NCBI RefSeq assembly: GCF_003024805.1
Contig: NZ_PUEC01000002.1
Coordinates: 1-64,000 of the forward strand
DNA: 64,000 nucleotides
Origin: Duncaniella muris
GTDB taxonomy: Bacteria; Bacteroidota; Bacteroidia; Bacteroidales; Muribaculaceae
Direction of reading: 5' to 3'
Numbering within the stretch: the stretch's first letter is position 1; the number at the start of each line of letters is the position of its first letter. This document shows, in pieces, positions 32,988-43,186 of this stretch. A program made the translations under genes and the position numbers. Below the pieces are notes generated by a model. That model searched no databases. It was not told where the DNA came from and saw nothing but the letters and a program-made list of their open reading frames with translations.

Positions 32988-33056
32988 ACGCTCTCTGACC
33001 CCGGTCTCCACAAACCATAAACTCTCCCCCCAAACCGGACCAGAATCATATCACCG

Positions 33057-33281
33057 ATGCCAGAATCAAAGCCTGTAGGTTCAATGACCTATGCCGAGAG
33101 CCTCAGCGAGCTCGAAGCCATACTCCGCACCATGCAGAGCGACAGCTGCGACATTGACCGCCTTGCGGCCTACACCCGTCGCGCCACCGAGTTGCTGAAA
33201 GCCTGCCGTTCACGCCTCACCGCAACCGAGGAGGAACTGCAGGCCATACTCTCCACTCTCGAAAACCAGTCAAACCAATAA
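33057..33281 (+). CDS. xseB: Exodeoxyribonuclease VII small subunit
   Basis: 74-aa helical protein. MTYAESLSELEAILRTMQSD and CDIDRLAAYTRRATELLKACRSRL match the XseB helical hairpin. It works with the catalytic XseA subunit in ssDNA degradation. xseA, usually adjacent, is not in this window on either side. Confidence 0.85.
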   Translation: MPESKPVGSMTYAESLSELEAILRTMQSDSCDIDRLAAYTRRATELLKACRSRLTATEEELQAILSTLENQSNQ

Positions 33282-33295
33282 CACAGATATTTCTA

Positions 33296-35347
33296 ATGAA
33301 ATTATTACCCCTGACAGCAGTTGCCATGACCATGACATTTGCTACAGTATCGTGCAGCCATCGTGCCTCCGAGCATCTGGCCAGCCTCAATGTGGCCTAT
33401 CTTGACACCACAGTGGCTCCCGGCGCAGACTTCTACACTTATGTGAACAAGGGCTGGATGGAAGCTCATCCGCTCACTGCCGAACATGCCCGCTACGGCC
33501 AGTTCGACATTCTCAACGACTCTTCAGAGAACCGCGTAAAGGAACTCATAGCCAATCTCGGCACCACAAACCCCGAACCCGGTACCGTGGCCCACAAGGT
33601 CTGGACCATCTACTCGCAGGCTATGGACACCGCCCGCCGAAACCGCGAGGGCGCAACTCCAATCCTCGCCGACCTCAAGAAAATCGAGGAAACTCCGCAT
33701 GAAGGTATGGAAGACCTCTTCCTCTGGATGCACGGAAACTATGCAAGCCCTTTCTTCGGCGCCGGTCCGATGGAAGATCTCGCCAACTCGCAGGTCTACG
33801 CCATGTATCTCTCGAACGGAGGCATGGGTCTGGGCGACCGCGATTATTATCTGCTTGACGACGAGCGCAACACCGCTGTCCGCAACGCCTACAGGAAACT
33901 AATCGCAACCCAGATGCAGAATGCAGGCTATGCGGCAGCCGACGCCGCCCGCATCACCGACAACGTGATGAAGATCGAGACCGCCCTCGCACAGAAGACC
34001 CTCACCCGCGAGGAAAGCCGCGACATCCCCCGCATGTACAATCCCCGCACCTTCGCCCAGGTCAAGGAAGTGTATCCCAACGTAAACTGGGACCGTTTCT
34101 TCATTGAGACAATGGGCATCAAGTCGCCCGACACCCTGATTGTCACAGAGCCTGAATATCTGGCTCAGGCCGACAAGCTCATGGGCTCGCTCTCCGACCG
34201 CGAGATCAAGGACTACTATCTCTGGAAATACGTAAGCCAGGCCGCTTCGAAACTCAGCGACAACTTCACCCAGGCCAGCTTCGAGTTCTCGAAGGTGATG
34301 AGCGGTGTGCAGGAGCTCCGTCCGCTCTGGAAACGCGCCATCGATGCCACTGAAGGCGCTCTCGGCGAAGCTGTAGGCGAACTCTATGTTGCGAAATACT
34401 TCCCCCAGTCGTCCAAAGACTATATGCTCGGCCTTGTAGAGAATCTCCGCGTGGCCCTCGGCAAGCACATCGACAACCTCGACTGGATGAGCGACACCAC
34501 CAAGGCCCGCGCCCATGAGAAACTTGACGCTTTCACCGTCAAGATCGGATATCCCGACAAGTGGAAGGACTATTCCACAATGAAGATCGATCCCGAACTG
34601 AGCTACTATGAGAACATGCACAACGTGGGCATGTGGCATCAGGCCGAAACTTATGCCAAATGGGGCAAGCCGGTTGACCGCACCGAGTGGGGCATGACTC
34701 CTCAGACTGTCAACGCCTACTACAATCCGCTGGCCAACGAGATCGTCTTCCCCGCAGCTATCCTCCAGGCTCCTTTCTTCGATCCGAACGCTTCAGACGC
34801 TGAAAATTACGGTGGTATCGGTGTGGTAATCGGCCACGAGATGACTCACGGTTTCGATGACCAGGGGCGCAACTTCGACGCCAACGGCAACATGACCGAC
34901 TGGTGGACTCCCGAAGACGCTGCCAGGTTCACTGACAAGACCAAGGCTCTGATCGCTCAGTTTGACGAAGTTGAGGTGCTCCCCGGCGTTCACGCCAACG
35001 GCCGCTACACTCTGGGCGAAAACATCGCTGACCAGGGTGGCCTGCGCATAGCCATGACCGCTTTCCTTGACGCTCAGGAGAAGAAGGGAGTCGACATCAA
35101 GTCGCCCGAAGCAAAGATCGACGGCTTTGATCCCCTCCAGGTGTTCTACATGAACTACGCCAACCTCTGGGCCAACAACATCCGTGACGAGGAGATCCGT
35201 TCGCTCACAACCGGCGACGTCCACTCACTCGGCTGCAACCGCGTCAACGTCACTCTCCGCAACATCGCACCCTTCTTCGAAGCATTCTCAATCACCGAAG
35301 GCCAGCCCATGTTCCGCCCCGAAGCCGAACGAGTGATCATCTGGTAA
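33296..35347 (+). CDS. M13-family metallopeptidase (PepO/neprilysin-like) lipoprotein
   Basis: 683-aa zinc endopeptidase, exported. Lipobox TVSC near residues 17-20. Long N-terminal helical domain (about 35-400). The zinc site is HEMTH (His514, Glu515, His518) with the third ligand Glu575 in GENIADQGG. The C-terminal VNVTLRNIAPFFEAFSITEGQPM is typical of M13. 15 bp downstream of xseB, so possibly in one unit, and closed by two hairpins (35369-35392 and 35414-35453). Likely degrades peptides in the periplasm or at the surface. Confidence 0.93.
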   Translation: MKLLPLTAVAMTMTFATVSCSHRASEHLASLNVAYLDTTVAPGADFYTYVNKGWMEAHPLTAEHARYGQFDILNDSSENRVKELIANLGTTNPEPGTVAHKVWTIYSQAMDTARRNREGATPILADLKKIEETPHEGMEDLFLWMHGNYASPFFGAGPMEDLANSQVYAMYLSNGGMGLGDRDYYLLDDERNTAVRNAYRKLIATQMQNAGYAAADAARITDNVMKIETALAQKTLTREESRDIPRMYNPRTFAQVKEVYPNVNWDRFFIETMGIKSPDTLIVTEPEYLAQADKLMGSLSDREIKDYYLWKYVSQAASKLSDNFTQASFEFSKVMSGVQELRPLWKRAIDATEGALGEAVGELYVAKYFPQSSKDYMLGLVENLRVALGKHIDNLDWMSDTTKARAHEKLDAFTVKIGYPDKWKDYSTMKIDPELSYYENMHNVGMWHQAETYAKWGKPVDRTEWGMTPQTVNAYYNPLANEIVFPAAILQAPFFDPNASDAENYGGIGVVIGHEMTHGFDDQGRNFDANGNMTDWWTPEDAARFTDKTKALIAQFDEVEVLPGVHANGRYTLGENIADQGGLRIAMTAFLDAQEKKGVDIKSPEAKIDGFDPLQVFYMNYANLWANNIRDEEIRSLTTGDVHSLGCNRVNVTLRNIAPFFEAFSITEGQPMFRPEAERVIIW

Positions 35348-35368
35348 ACCCCAGCGCATTCATAACAC

Positions 35369-35392
35369 ACACCTTATAATATAATAAGGTGT
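35369..35392 (+). terminator. AT-rich hairpin after the M13 peptidase gene
   Basis: Nine-bp perfect stem (35369-35377 with 35384-35392), 6-nt loop. No T-run follows, so termination may depend on the second hairpin. Confidence 0.4.
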
Positions 35393-35413
35393 AAAACACA
35401 GACTATATTGACG

Positions 35414-35453
35414 GCGAGAGCCTGCTGCCCTGATTCCGGCAGCAGGCTCTCGC
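35414..35453. terminator. Strong 16-bp hairpin between convergent genes
   Basis: Perfect 16-bp stem (35414-35429 with 35438-35453), 8-nt loop, followed on the + strand by TTATTCATT. It ends 4 bp before the stop codon of the convergent WYL gene. Probably terminates the M13 gene and may serve both directions. Confidence 0.75.
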
Positions 35454-35457
35454 TTAT

Positions 35458-36351
35458 TCATTCATACTGGTCAAGGGCTTCGCGCAGGGCCGTCGTCACC
35501 ATTACACGCAGTTCGGGCGGTTCCACAACCTTTATGTCAGGCCCGTGTGACAGAAGTTCCTGCACAAGGTCGGGCGTGAGGCGCAGGCGGTAGTGGAAAA
35601 GCGAGTAGTCGTCATGGATCTCCTCCTGCTGGGAAGTGTGGAGAGGAAGCGCGCGCAGATATTTGGCCTGGCGGGTCGAGGTGCGGATCACAACTTCGTG
35701 CGGCTCGGCCTGCGTGAAGACTATGCCGAATGAGTCTTTGACAAAGCTCTCGGCATCGAAGGCCGGATCGACCGTATAGGTTTCGGCATCGACCTTGACA
35801 TCTTCCATACGGTCGAGGGCGTAGGTCTTGACCACTCCGTCGCGCACGTTGAGCCCGGTGACATACCACCGCTGGCGGAATATCTTCAGAAAGTATGGTT
35901 CGACAACCACATCGCGCGTAGGGTTGACTCGTGTGTAGGGCCTGTAGGTGAACCGTACCGGATGCCTCTCACGCAAGGCCGAGATGACCTGCGAGAGGTA
36001 GAGCCGGGCCGAGGGCACGTCTTCAAGGAAAATGCTGTCTGAGATGTCGCTCACGTTGGAGAGAACATTGCTCATGGCCGCAGAGTTGAGCAGCCAGTCG
36101 GTGACGCTTTCCTGATGAGAGTCTCCGGAGTCGATATAATACTCATAGGTGGCTGAATTACATTCGATATTGATGTTGAAAAGCTCTTCGATGGCATTGC
36201 GGTAGTTGTAGAAAGTGCGGCGCGGAAGCGCGGCGCCATCGGAGTAGGGCGACTGCATCCAGAGTTCGTTGAGCTTTTCACGGGTTATGGCACCATAGCG
36301 TCGTATGGTGTCAATGATCCATATGTAGCGGGCAAGAAGGTTGCGTGACAT
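35458..36351 (-). CDS. WYL-domain transcriptional regulator
   Basis: 297-aa DNA-binding regulator. N-terminal winged helix (RYIWIIDTIRRYGAITREKLNELW and PRRTFYNYRNAIEELFNINI). The WYL domain is around 140-200 (RYTYRPYTR-like FTYRPYTRVNPTRDVVVEPY, then RWYVTGLNVRDGVVKTYAL) and the WCX-like C-terminal domain follows. The open frame continues upstream to 37053, but that part is a shadow of nhaC; the Met at 36351 lies 3 bp past the nhaC stop. WYL domains sense nucleic acids or nucleotides; targets unknown. Co-transcribed with nhaC. Confidence 0.88.
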   Translation of the reverse strand: MSRNLLARYIWIIDTIRRYGAITREKLNELWMQSPYSDGAALPRRTFYNYRNAIEELFNINIECNSATYEYYIDSGDSHQESVTDWLLNSAAMSNVLSNVSDISDSIFLEDVPSARLYLSQVISALRERHPVRFTYRPYTRVNPTRDVVVEPYFLKIFRQRWYVTGLNVRDGVVKTYALDRMEDVKVDAETYTVDPAFDAESFVKDSFGIVFTQAEPHEVVIRTSTRQAKYLRALPLHTSQQEEIHDDYSLFHYRLRLTPDLVQELLSHGPDIKVVEPPELRVMVTTALREALDQYE

Positions 36352-36353
36352 AA

Positions 36354-37667
36354 TCAGTTGAGGCGTCTGGGGAAGAGGAATATTATCGAGAGTACAATCA
36401 TGGCAGCGAGAGCCCAGGGATAGTAGAGGTAGGGAAATGGAGATGCGGGCGAGATGCCGGCCAGAGAGGTGGCGAGAAGGGTCTGCGCACCGTAGGGGAT
36501 CAGACATTGCACCACACAGGAAGCCGAGTCGAGCAGCGAGGCACTTTTGCGAGGGTCGATGCCGTAGCGCTCGGCTATGTCGCGGGCAATTCCGCCCACG
36601 GTGATGATGGCTACCGTATTGTTGGCCGTGCAGAGATTCACCAGCCCGACAAGCAGAGCGAGTATGGCCTGCGCGCCGCGTTTGCCGTGGATGCGTGAGC
36701 TGAGGCCCTGAAGCAGGAACTGGATGCCTCCGGCTGCCTTTATGATGCCTAACATTCCGGCCGCGAGAAGAGTGACAATGATCAGATCGCCCATTCCGTC
36801 GATTCCGGCACCGGCATATCCGGCCATATCCATGATCGAGAAACCGTTGACGGCTCCCATGACGAAAGCCGAAAGGATTCCAAGCGAGAGGACCACCGTG
36901 ACGTTTATGCCGGCTATGGCTGTGGCGAGGACTATCAGGTAGGGCAGAACGAGCCAGGGGTTGCTGTCGTTGACCAGATCTATAGCCGGAGAGTCTTTGC
37001 TCATGACCATGTAGATGGCCAGAGTCACGAGGGCGGCCGGAAGCGCTGTCCACAGGTTGGCTTTGAACTTGTCAGCCATGCCGCATCCCTGCGAGCGGGT
37101 AGCTGCGATGGTTGTATCGGAGATGAATGACAGATTGTCGCCGAAAAATGCGCCGCCGAGCACTACCGCCACATAGAAAGCCACCGAGCCGTCTACAGTC
37201 TGAGCTATTTCCACAGCCAGAGGAGCCAGTGCCACCACGGTGCCGACCGAGGTTCCTACCGAGAGCGAGATGAAGCATGCCGCAAAGAAAAGCGTTGGCA
37301 CAACGAACTGCGGCGGGCATACCCGGAGGGTCAGGCTGACCGTAGCGTCGACAGCCCCGATCTCCTTGGCCACCGTGGCGAAAGCTCCGGCAAGGATGAA
37401 GACCCAGATCATGTAAAGGATATTGAAATGTCCGGCGGCCCGCGAGAAGGTCTCGATTCGGGCGGCAAGCGGATGTCCGCGGTAGATGATAACAGCCCAT
37501 ACGGAAGCTGCCACCAGCGCTACGGCTATAGGCATTTTATAAAAATCGTTCAGTATAACCGACACTGCCACATAGAGCAGCAGAAAGACAATGACCGGCG
37601 ACAGAGCCAGCCATCCCCGTCCGGGCGCCACACGGCGGTCGGTATTGCGGTCAGAAATCTCATTCAT
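36354..37667 (-). CDS. nhaC: NhaC-family Na+/H+ antiporter
   Basis: 437-aa inner-membrane antiporter with about 11-12 TM segments. GGAFFGDNLSFISDTTIAAT (about 180-200) is the NhaC signature, and LSVGTSVGTVVALAPLA and GLVNLCTANNTVAIITVG are other conserved blocks. It may exchange Na+ for H+ or a carboxylate pair such as malate/lactate; the substrate is not determined. Own promoter at 37710-37740. Confidence 0.88.
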   Translation of the reverse strand: MNEISDRNTDRRVAPGRGWLALSPVIVFLLLYVAVSVILNDFYKMPIAVALVAASVWAVIIYRGHPLAARIETFSRAAGHFNILYMIWVFILAGAFATVAKEIGAVDATVSLTLRVCPPQFVVPTLFFAACFISLSVGTSVGTVVALAPLAVEIAQTVDGSVAFYVAVVLGGAFFGDNLSFISDTTIAATRSQGCGMADKFKANLWTALPAALVTLAIYMVMSKDSPAIDLVNDSNPWLVLPYLIVLATAIAGINVTVVLSLGILSAFVMGAVNGFSIMDMAGYAGAGIDGMGDLIIVTLLAAGMLGIIKAAGGIQFLLQGLSSRIHGKRGAQAILALLVGLVNLCTANNTVAIITVGGIARDIAERYGIDPRKSASLLDSASCVVQCLIPYGAQTLLATSLAGISPASPFPYLYYPWALAAMIVLSIIFLFPRRLN

Positions 37668-37709
37668 GATTCTCTAAGAGTTACTTATCTATTCTCAACT
37701 TTGATATTG

Positions 37710-37740
37710 CAAAAATAGCGAAAACTTTCCGCATTTCAAG
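37710..37740 (-). promoter_or_regulatory. nhaC promoter
   Basis: On the - strand: CTTG (37740-37737), 19-bp spacer, TATTTTTG (37717-37710). It matches the consensus with one mismatch in the -33 box. Between here and the comM stop, 37783-37800 is a perfect 8-bp stem with a 2-nt loop. Confidence 0.65.
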
Positions 37741-37843
37741 CCAAGAGCAGCCCGGAATCATTCGGCCTCTGATTCGAGGGTTCGAGAACTGAAGTTCTCG
37801 GCGGGGATGAAATTTTGGCGGGGATGAGGTTTTTGGGGTGTTT

Positions 37844-39469
37844 TCAGAAGGGGAGTTTGCTGACGGTCTGGCCCCAGTTGCCACGGTCGAGATTCCGGTA
37901 TGAGAGGGCCTCGGACAGGTGGTGGGTTCTGATGGGGGCGGTGATGGCTTCTCTTAGCGTTTCGGCTGTCGGGGCGCAACCGCCTGCGGAGAGGATGGCC
38001 GTGGCCTGTTCGAGGTCAGCTATGGTGCGGGCCACTTTCAGAATGCGGTCATAGGCACGGGCGCTCATGTCGAGTCTTGTCATGGCTTCGCGCAAGGTTT
38101 CAAGACTGTCGCTGTCAATTGAGGCATAGGTGCGGAGCAGGCGTGAGTTCATCTGGGCGTTGCTGTGAATGCCCCGCTCTGCGGCAAATCTGAGGGCCTG
38201 GATCTCGCGCGCGCAGATCACCCTCCGCTTGATGGCTTCGCTCTTTTCTCCCTCGCGGGCCGAGGCGAGCTCCTCAAACGGCACCGGAAAGATCTCAACC
38301 TGCAGGTCTATACGGTCGAGCAGCGGTCCGCTGATGCGGTTGAGATATTTCTGCACTGCGGCTCCGGTGCACAGACATTCCTTGGTGGGGTGGTTATAGA
38401 ATCCGCACGGACAGGGATTCATGGAGGCTACAAGCATAAAGCCTGCGGGATAGTCAATGGTGTATTTGGCGCGGGCTATGGTGATGTGGCGGTCTTCAAG
38501 AGGCTGGCGCATCACTTCGAGCACCTGGCGCGAGAATTCCGGAAATTCGTCGAGAAACAAGACTCCGTTATGGGCAAGCGAGATCTCGCCGGGTGCCGGA
38601 TTGGAGCCGCCGCCCACGAGGGCTACGGGTGAGATGGTGTGGTGTGGCGAACGGTAGGGACGCTGTGTCATCAACCGCGAACCGCTCTTGAGTTTCCCGG
38701 CCACGGAGTGGATTTTGGTGGTTTCCAGAGCCTCGGCAAGGGTCAGCGGCGGCAATATGGTGGGTATGCGCTTGGCCATCATCGACTTTCCGGCTCCGGG
38801 AGGGCCGACCATCAGAATGTTATGGCCGCCGGCACATGCCACCTCGAAAGCTCTCTTCACACCCTCCTGCCCTTTGACTTCAGAGAAATCGCAGTCGAAA
38901 ACCGATGAGGCGCGGGCAAATTCCTCGCGGGTATTGACGCTCACGGGCTCGGCTTCGCTGCGGCCTGTGATGAAATCGACCACCTCGCGCAGAGATGACA
39001 TGCCGTAGACCTCCAGATTGTTGACCACGGCACCCTCCGTGACATTGGCCACGGGCACAATCATGCCCTTGAATCCCAGCTCACGGGCTTTTATGGCCAT
39101 CGGGAGCACTCCCTTGATAGGCAGCAGCGAGCCGTCAAGCGACAGTTCGCCCATGATCATGAACGACTCCAGCGGAACCGACGGCGTGATCTGTTCGCAT
39201 GAGGCCAGAACCCCGATGGCAATCGGGAGGTCATAGGCTGCACCCTCCTTGCGCACATCGGCCGGCGAGAGGTTGACCACCATACGGCGCCGCGGCCACT
39301 TGTAGCCCGACTGGGTCAGCGCTGAAATCACACGCTGATAGCTTTCCTTGACTGCTGTGTCGGCCATGCCGACAAGGTTGAATGACACACCGGGCTCGGC
39401 AACGGCCTCTATGGTGACAACTATGGCGTCAATGCCCTGTACGGCGGCTCCGTATGTCTTTATAAGCAT
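37844..39469 (-). CDS. comM: YifB/ComM-family Mg-chelatase-like AAA ATPase
   Basis: 541 aa, cytosolic. N-terminal Lon-like/ChlI domain (MLIKTYGAAVQGIDAIVVTI, NLVGMADTAVKESYQRV), central AAA domain with Walker A GPPGAGKSMMAKR (about 221-233) and Walker B GVLFLDEFPEFSR, zinc-like cluster CPCGFYNHPTKECLCTG, and the C-terminal Mg-chelatase helical domain. ComM is a branch-migration helicase that helps transformation in some species; its role in Bacteroidales is not established. 51 bp downstream of metH, same direction. Confidence 0.93.
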   Translation of the reverse strand: MLIKTYGAAVQGIDAIVVTIEAVAEPGVSFNLVGMADTAVKESYQRVISALTQSGYKWPRRRMVVNLSPADVRKEGAAYDLPIAIGVLASCEQITPSVPLESFMIMGELSLDGSLLPIKGVLPMAIKARELGFKGMIVPVANVTEGAVVNNLEVYGMSSLREVVDFITGRSEAEPVSVNTREEFARASSVFDCDFSEVKGQEGVKRAFEVACAGGHNILMVGPPGAGKSMMAKRIPTILPPLTLAEALETTKIHSVAGKLKSGSRLMTQRPYRSPHHTISPVALVGGGSNPAPGEISLAHNGVLFLDEFPEFSRQVLEVMRQPLEDRHITIARAKYTIDYPAGFMLVASMNPCPCGFYNHPTKECLCTGAAVQKYLNRISGPLLDRIDLQVEIFPVPFEELASAREGEKSEAIKRRVICAREIQALRFAAERGIHSNAQMNSRLLRTYASIDSDSLETLREAMTRLDMSARAYDRILKVARTIADLEQATAILSAGGCAPTAETLREAITAPIRTHHLSEALSYRNLDRGNWGQTVSKLPF

Positions 39470-39520
39470 AATGGAGAGAGTTGATTGGGTTTGTAGCGAT
39501 TGAGGGTTCGGGGAAAGTGC

Positions 39521-42500
39521 CTAATAGGCAAGCAGATTTCTGACCTGGTCCGTGTCAAGGGAGCGGCGGCGGGCATAGTCGGCAATCTGGTCGTCGGCAA
39601 TGCGCCCCGGCATGAAGTAGCTTGATTCCGGATGAGCTATATAGAGGCCGCAGACTGTGGCTGAAGGCTCCATTGCTCCGTTTTCGGTCAGGCTCACGCC
39701 TATGTCTCCAAGTCCGAGCAGACTGTCAAGCACAAAGGTCAGTTTCTGATCGGGCAGGGAGGGATAGCCTACAGCGGGCCGGATACCTGTGTAGCGAGCC
39801 TGCGAAAGCTCCTTCAGCGAAAGATTTTCGGCAGGAGCATAGCCCCACAGTTCGCGGCGCACTTTTGCGTGAAGCCACTCCGAGGCAGCTTCGGCCAGAC
39901 GGTGGGCCAGGCTCTGCACCAGGAGTGAGCGGTAGCTGTCAGCCGCCTCATCAGCGGCCCGGACTTCATCTGCAAAATCAATGCTCACGGCAAAGGCTCC
40001 CGCATAGTCGCTGCTTTCGGCCAGATAGTCGGAAAGTCCGCGCGAGGGTTCGCCCGCACCGAGAGCCTGTGAGCGCAGAGTGGGGATGCGGATGCCGTCC
40101 ATCACAATGTCATCGCCCTCGGCATGAGCCTCGCAGAGTTTCACTATTGCACTCGCGCCGCGATCTTCTCCGCTCCAGCGGTCGAGCAGCGAGGACGCAT
40201 CGCGGTAGAGCCTGATGACCTCCTCGCCTTTTGAAGGATCAGCCGGAGTATATTTTTCGATCCAGGCACGGCGGCAGGCCGGACAGTCATGCAGGGCTGT
40301 GACCGAGGCGAAATCTCCGGGCAGTTTCCAGGCATTGAAGAAGAAGTGCCAGTTGATATAGGGGATGATTTCTTTGACGGGTATGTCAATACGGTGACGC
40401 CCCGGAGCGGCAGGTGCTACGGGCACATGCGGTTTAAGACAGCCTCTGACCGAACGCCTGCGGGCTTCGGCGAGAGACACCGTGGCCACGGTGCGGAGGC
40501 GCTCGCGCTCACGCAGGGTGTCATACTGTTCTTTAAGTTCGGCAATGAAAGCCTCACAGGTGTCAGGGTTGAGCAGACGGGCGGCTATCAGCGGGTTTTG
40601 CGAGGCGTCAGGCACATGGATCACCGGCGCTGAGTAGTTAGGGGCTATCTTCACTGCCGTGTGGATGCGCGAAGTGGTGGCGCCGCCCACCATCACCGGT
40701 ATTTTCAGCCCGGTTTCCTCCATCAGCCTGACCACGCGGGCCATCTCCTCAAGCGAGGGGGTGATGAGGCCGGAAAGACACACCAGATCAGGCTTCTCAC
40801 GCAAGGCGGTGGCCACGATATCCTCCGCAGGCACCATCACTCCGAGGTCAATCACCTCGTAGTTGTTGCAGGCAAGGACGATCGACACGATGTTCTTGCC
40901 GATGTCATGCACATCGCCTTTCACGGTGGCAAACACCACCTTTCCGGCCTTTTCTGACTGCCGGCTGTCGCGGCGGCTCTCGATCACTGGCTGGAGAATG
41001 GTCACGGCGCGCTTCATGGTGCGGGCGGTCTTCACCACCTGAGGCAGAAACATCTTGCCTTCGCCGAAGAGGGAGCCCACGCGGTTCATTCCTTCCATCA
41101 GCGGGCCGTCGATTATGTCGACCGGATCAGTGCCTGCGGCAAGAGCCTCGGCGAGATCCTCTTCGAGATGGTCATGGATGCCTTTGACAAGCGCGTGGGT
41201 CAGACGTTCGCCCACCGGCAGCGCGCGCCAGGCCTCGGCGGTCTCAGTGCGCGCCGGATCAGCACCCTGCTCCTTGGCGGCAAGCATCTCCTGCGCGCGG
41301 GCCATCAGCTGCTCGGCCGCATCCTCGCGCCGATAGAGAACCACGTCTTCTATCAGTTCGCGCAGACCTGGTTCGATCTCCTCATAAGTCACAGACGAGG
41401 AGGGGTTGACAATGGCCATGTCCATGCCTTTGGCTATGGCATGGTAGAGGAACACGGCGTGCATGGCTTCACGCAGATAGTTGTTGCCGCGGAATGAGAA
41501 CGACAGGTTGCTGACGCCGCCGCTCACTTTGGCTCCGGGCAGATTCTGCTTGATCCACTCCACGGCGCGGATGAAGTCGAGACCGTAGCGGTCATGCTCC
41601 TTCATGCCGGTGGCTATGGCAAGTATGTTGGGGTCGAAAATTATGTCTTCGGGGTTGAAGCCCACTCGCTCGGTGAGCAGACGGTAGGCACGGGCGCAGA
41701 CTTCTGTCTTGCGTTCGAAAACGTCGGCCTGGCCCTTTTCATCAAAAGCCATTACAACTGCGGCGGCGCCGAGACGGCGGATGCGGCGCGCATGGTCGAG
41801 AAAGACTTCCTCGCCCTCCTTGAGGGAGATGGAATTGACTATCGACTTGCCCTGCACACATTTGAGCGCCGCTTCGATCACCTGCCAGTCAGAGGAGTCG
41901 ATCATCACGGGCACACGGGCTATGTCAGGCTCGGATGCGATCAGATTGAGGAAGCCACACATTTCCTTGCGGGCATCCATCATGCCGTCGTCCATGTTGA
42001 TGTCTATGATCTGCGCTCCGTCGTCAACCTGCTTGCGGGCAATGCTCAGGGCCTCGTCAAGCTTGCCTTCCTTGATCAGGCGCAGGAATTTGCGTGATCC
42101 GGCCACGTTGCAGCGTTCACCGACGTTGACGAAGAGGCTGTCAGGCATGATGTCGAGACGTTCGAGGCCCGACAGGTGCATTCCGGCGGGAGCCTCGGTG
42201 CTGAATGTGCGACCGGGTTTTCCCGCCACGGCCCGGCTGATGGCTGCGATGTGGGCCGGAGTGGTGCCGCAGCAGCCGCCCACTATGTTGACCAGTCCCT
42301 CATCGGCAAAGCCGGCAATCTGCGCGGCCATTGTCTCAGGGCTTTCCTCATATTCGCCCATAGCGTTTGGAAGCCCGGCGTTGGGGTGGCAGCTTACCGG
42401 ACAGCGGGCTATCTTGGCAAGCTCTCTGAGATGGGGCTTCATGTCAGCCGCGCCGAAGGAGCAGTTGATGCCTATCGAGGCTATCGGGAAGTGCTCCACC

Positions 42501-43186
42501 GAGGCCATGAAGGCCGGAATGGTCTGTCCGGAGAACGTGCGGCCGTCATGACCTGAAAGTGTGATGGAAAGCATCACCGGGAGCTCGCGGCCGGCGGCGT
42601 CCATAGCGTCGCGCGCGGCATCGAGTCCGGCCTTGAGGTTGAGCGAGTCAAAGATAGTCTCGAAGAGCAGCAGGTCTGCGCTCCCCTCTATCAGGGCTGC
42701 GATCTGTTCGCGGTAGGCATTGAAAAGATCGTCGTAAGAGACAGCCCGCAGAGCAGGATCGTTGACATCGGGGCTCATCGATGCCGTCTTGTTGGTCGGG
42801 CCGATTGATCCGGCCACCCATATGCGGCGCCCGTCTGCAGCGCGGCGGCTGTCGGCCAGACTGCGGAGCAGCGAGGCCGCGGTGCGGTTTATCTCGCTGA
42901 CCAGCGCCTCCATGCCGTAGTCAGCCATAGAGATTGAATTGGCGTTGAAGGTGTCGGTGCTTATGATGTCGGCTCCGGCGTCGATATACTGCGATGCGAT
43001 CGCGCTTATCACATCCGGACGGGTGAGCACAAGCAGGTCATTGTTTCCGCGCAGGTCAGTGGGCCACTGGGCAAAGCGCTCGCCGCGGAAATCGGCCTCG
43101 CCGAGCCCGTAGCTCTGGATCATGGTGCCCATCGCACCGTCGAGTATCATTATCCGCTCGCGCAGGAGCGAAGAGAAGTCTTCCAA
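39521..43186 (-). CDS. metH: Cobalamin-dependent methionine synthase
   Basis: 1221 aa, full-length four-module enzyme: homocysteine-binding (about 1-325, with zinc-ligand blocks GINCSFGA and GGCCGTTP), pterin-binding (about 350-620, NVGERCNVAGSRKF), cobalamin cap and binding (about 660-890, with TVKGDVHDIGKNIV carrying the cobalt His) and AdoMet-reactivation (about 910-1221, with RYTGIRPAVGYPSLPDQ). The only start codon after the upstream stop is TTG (43186), which fits the family N-terminus (LLRERIMILDGAMGT). No B12 riboswitch is seen in the 49 bp before it; the SGNH gene lies there. Confidence 0.95.
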   Translation of the reverse strand: MEDFSSLLRERIMILDGAMGTMIQSYGLGEADFRGERFAQWPTDLRGNNDLLVLTRPDVISAIASQYIDAGADIISTDTFNANSISMADYGMEALVSEINRTAASLLRSLADSRRAADGRRIWVAGSIGPTNKTASMSPDVNDPALRAVSYDDLFNAYREQIAALIEGSADLLLFETIFDSLNLKAGLDAARDAMDAAGRELPVMLSITLSGHDGRTFSGQTIPAFMASVEHFPIASIGINCSFGAADMKPHLRELAKIARCPVSCHPNAGLPNAMGEYEESPETMAAQIAGFADEGLVNIVGGCCGTTPAHIAAISRAVAGKPGRTFSTEAPAGMHLSGLERLDIMPDSLFVNVGERCNVAGSRKFLRLIKEGKLDEALSIARKQVDDGAQIIDINMDDGMMDARKEMCGFLNLIASEPDIARVPVMIDSSDWQVIEAALKCVQGKSIVNSISLKEGEEVFLDHARRIRRLGAAAVVMAFDEKGQADVFERKTEVCARAYRLLTERVGFNPEDIIFDPNILAIATGMKEHDRYGLDFIRAVEWIKQNLPGAKVSGGVSNLSFSFRGNNYLREAMHAVFLYHAIAKGMDMAIVNPSSSVTYEEIEPGLRELIEDVVLYRREDAAEQLMARAQEMLAAKEQGADPARTETAEAWRALPVGERLTHALVKGIHDHLEEDLAEALAAGTDPVDIIDGPLMEGMNRVGSLFGEGKMFLPQVVKTARTMKRAVTILQPVIESRRDSRQSEKAGKVVFATVKGDVHDIGKNIVSIVLACNNYEVIDLGVMVPAEDIVATALREKPDLVCLSGLITPSLEEMARVVRLMEETGLKIPVMVGGATTSRIHTAVKIAPNYSAPVIHVPDASQNPLIAARLLNPDTCEAFIAELKEQYDTLRERERLRTVATVSLAEARRRSVRGCLKPHVPVAPAAPGRHRIDIPVKEIIPYINWHFFFNAWKLPGDFASVTALHDCPACRRAWIEKYTPADPSKGEEVIRLYRDASSLLDRWSGEDRGASAIVKLCEAHAEGDDIVMDGIRIPTLRSQALGAGEPSRGLSDYLAESSDYAGAFAVSIDFADEVRAADEAADSYRSLLVQSLAHRLAEAASEWLHAKVRRELWGYAPAENLSLKELSQARYTGIRPAVGYPSLPDQKLTFVLDSLLGLGDIGVSLTENGAMEPSATVCGLYIAHPESSYFMPGRIADDQIADYARRRSLDTDQVRNLLAY

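Noticed and set aside
35458-35460. Operon of the M13 peptidase with the WYL/nhaC genes
   Set aside because: The genes are convergent and separated by two strong hairpins.
36352-37053. N-terminal extension of the WYL regulator frame to 531 aa
   Set aside because: This part is an out-of-frame shadow of nhaC on the same strand, Arg/His/Ser-rich without domain. The regulator proper begins at 36351.
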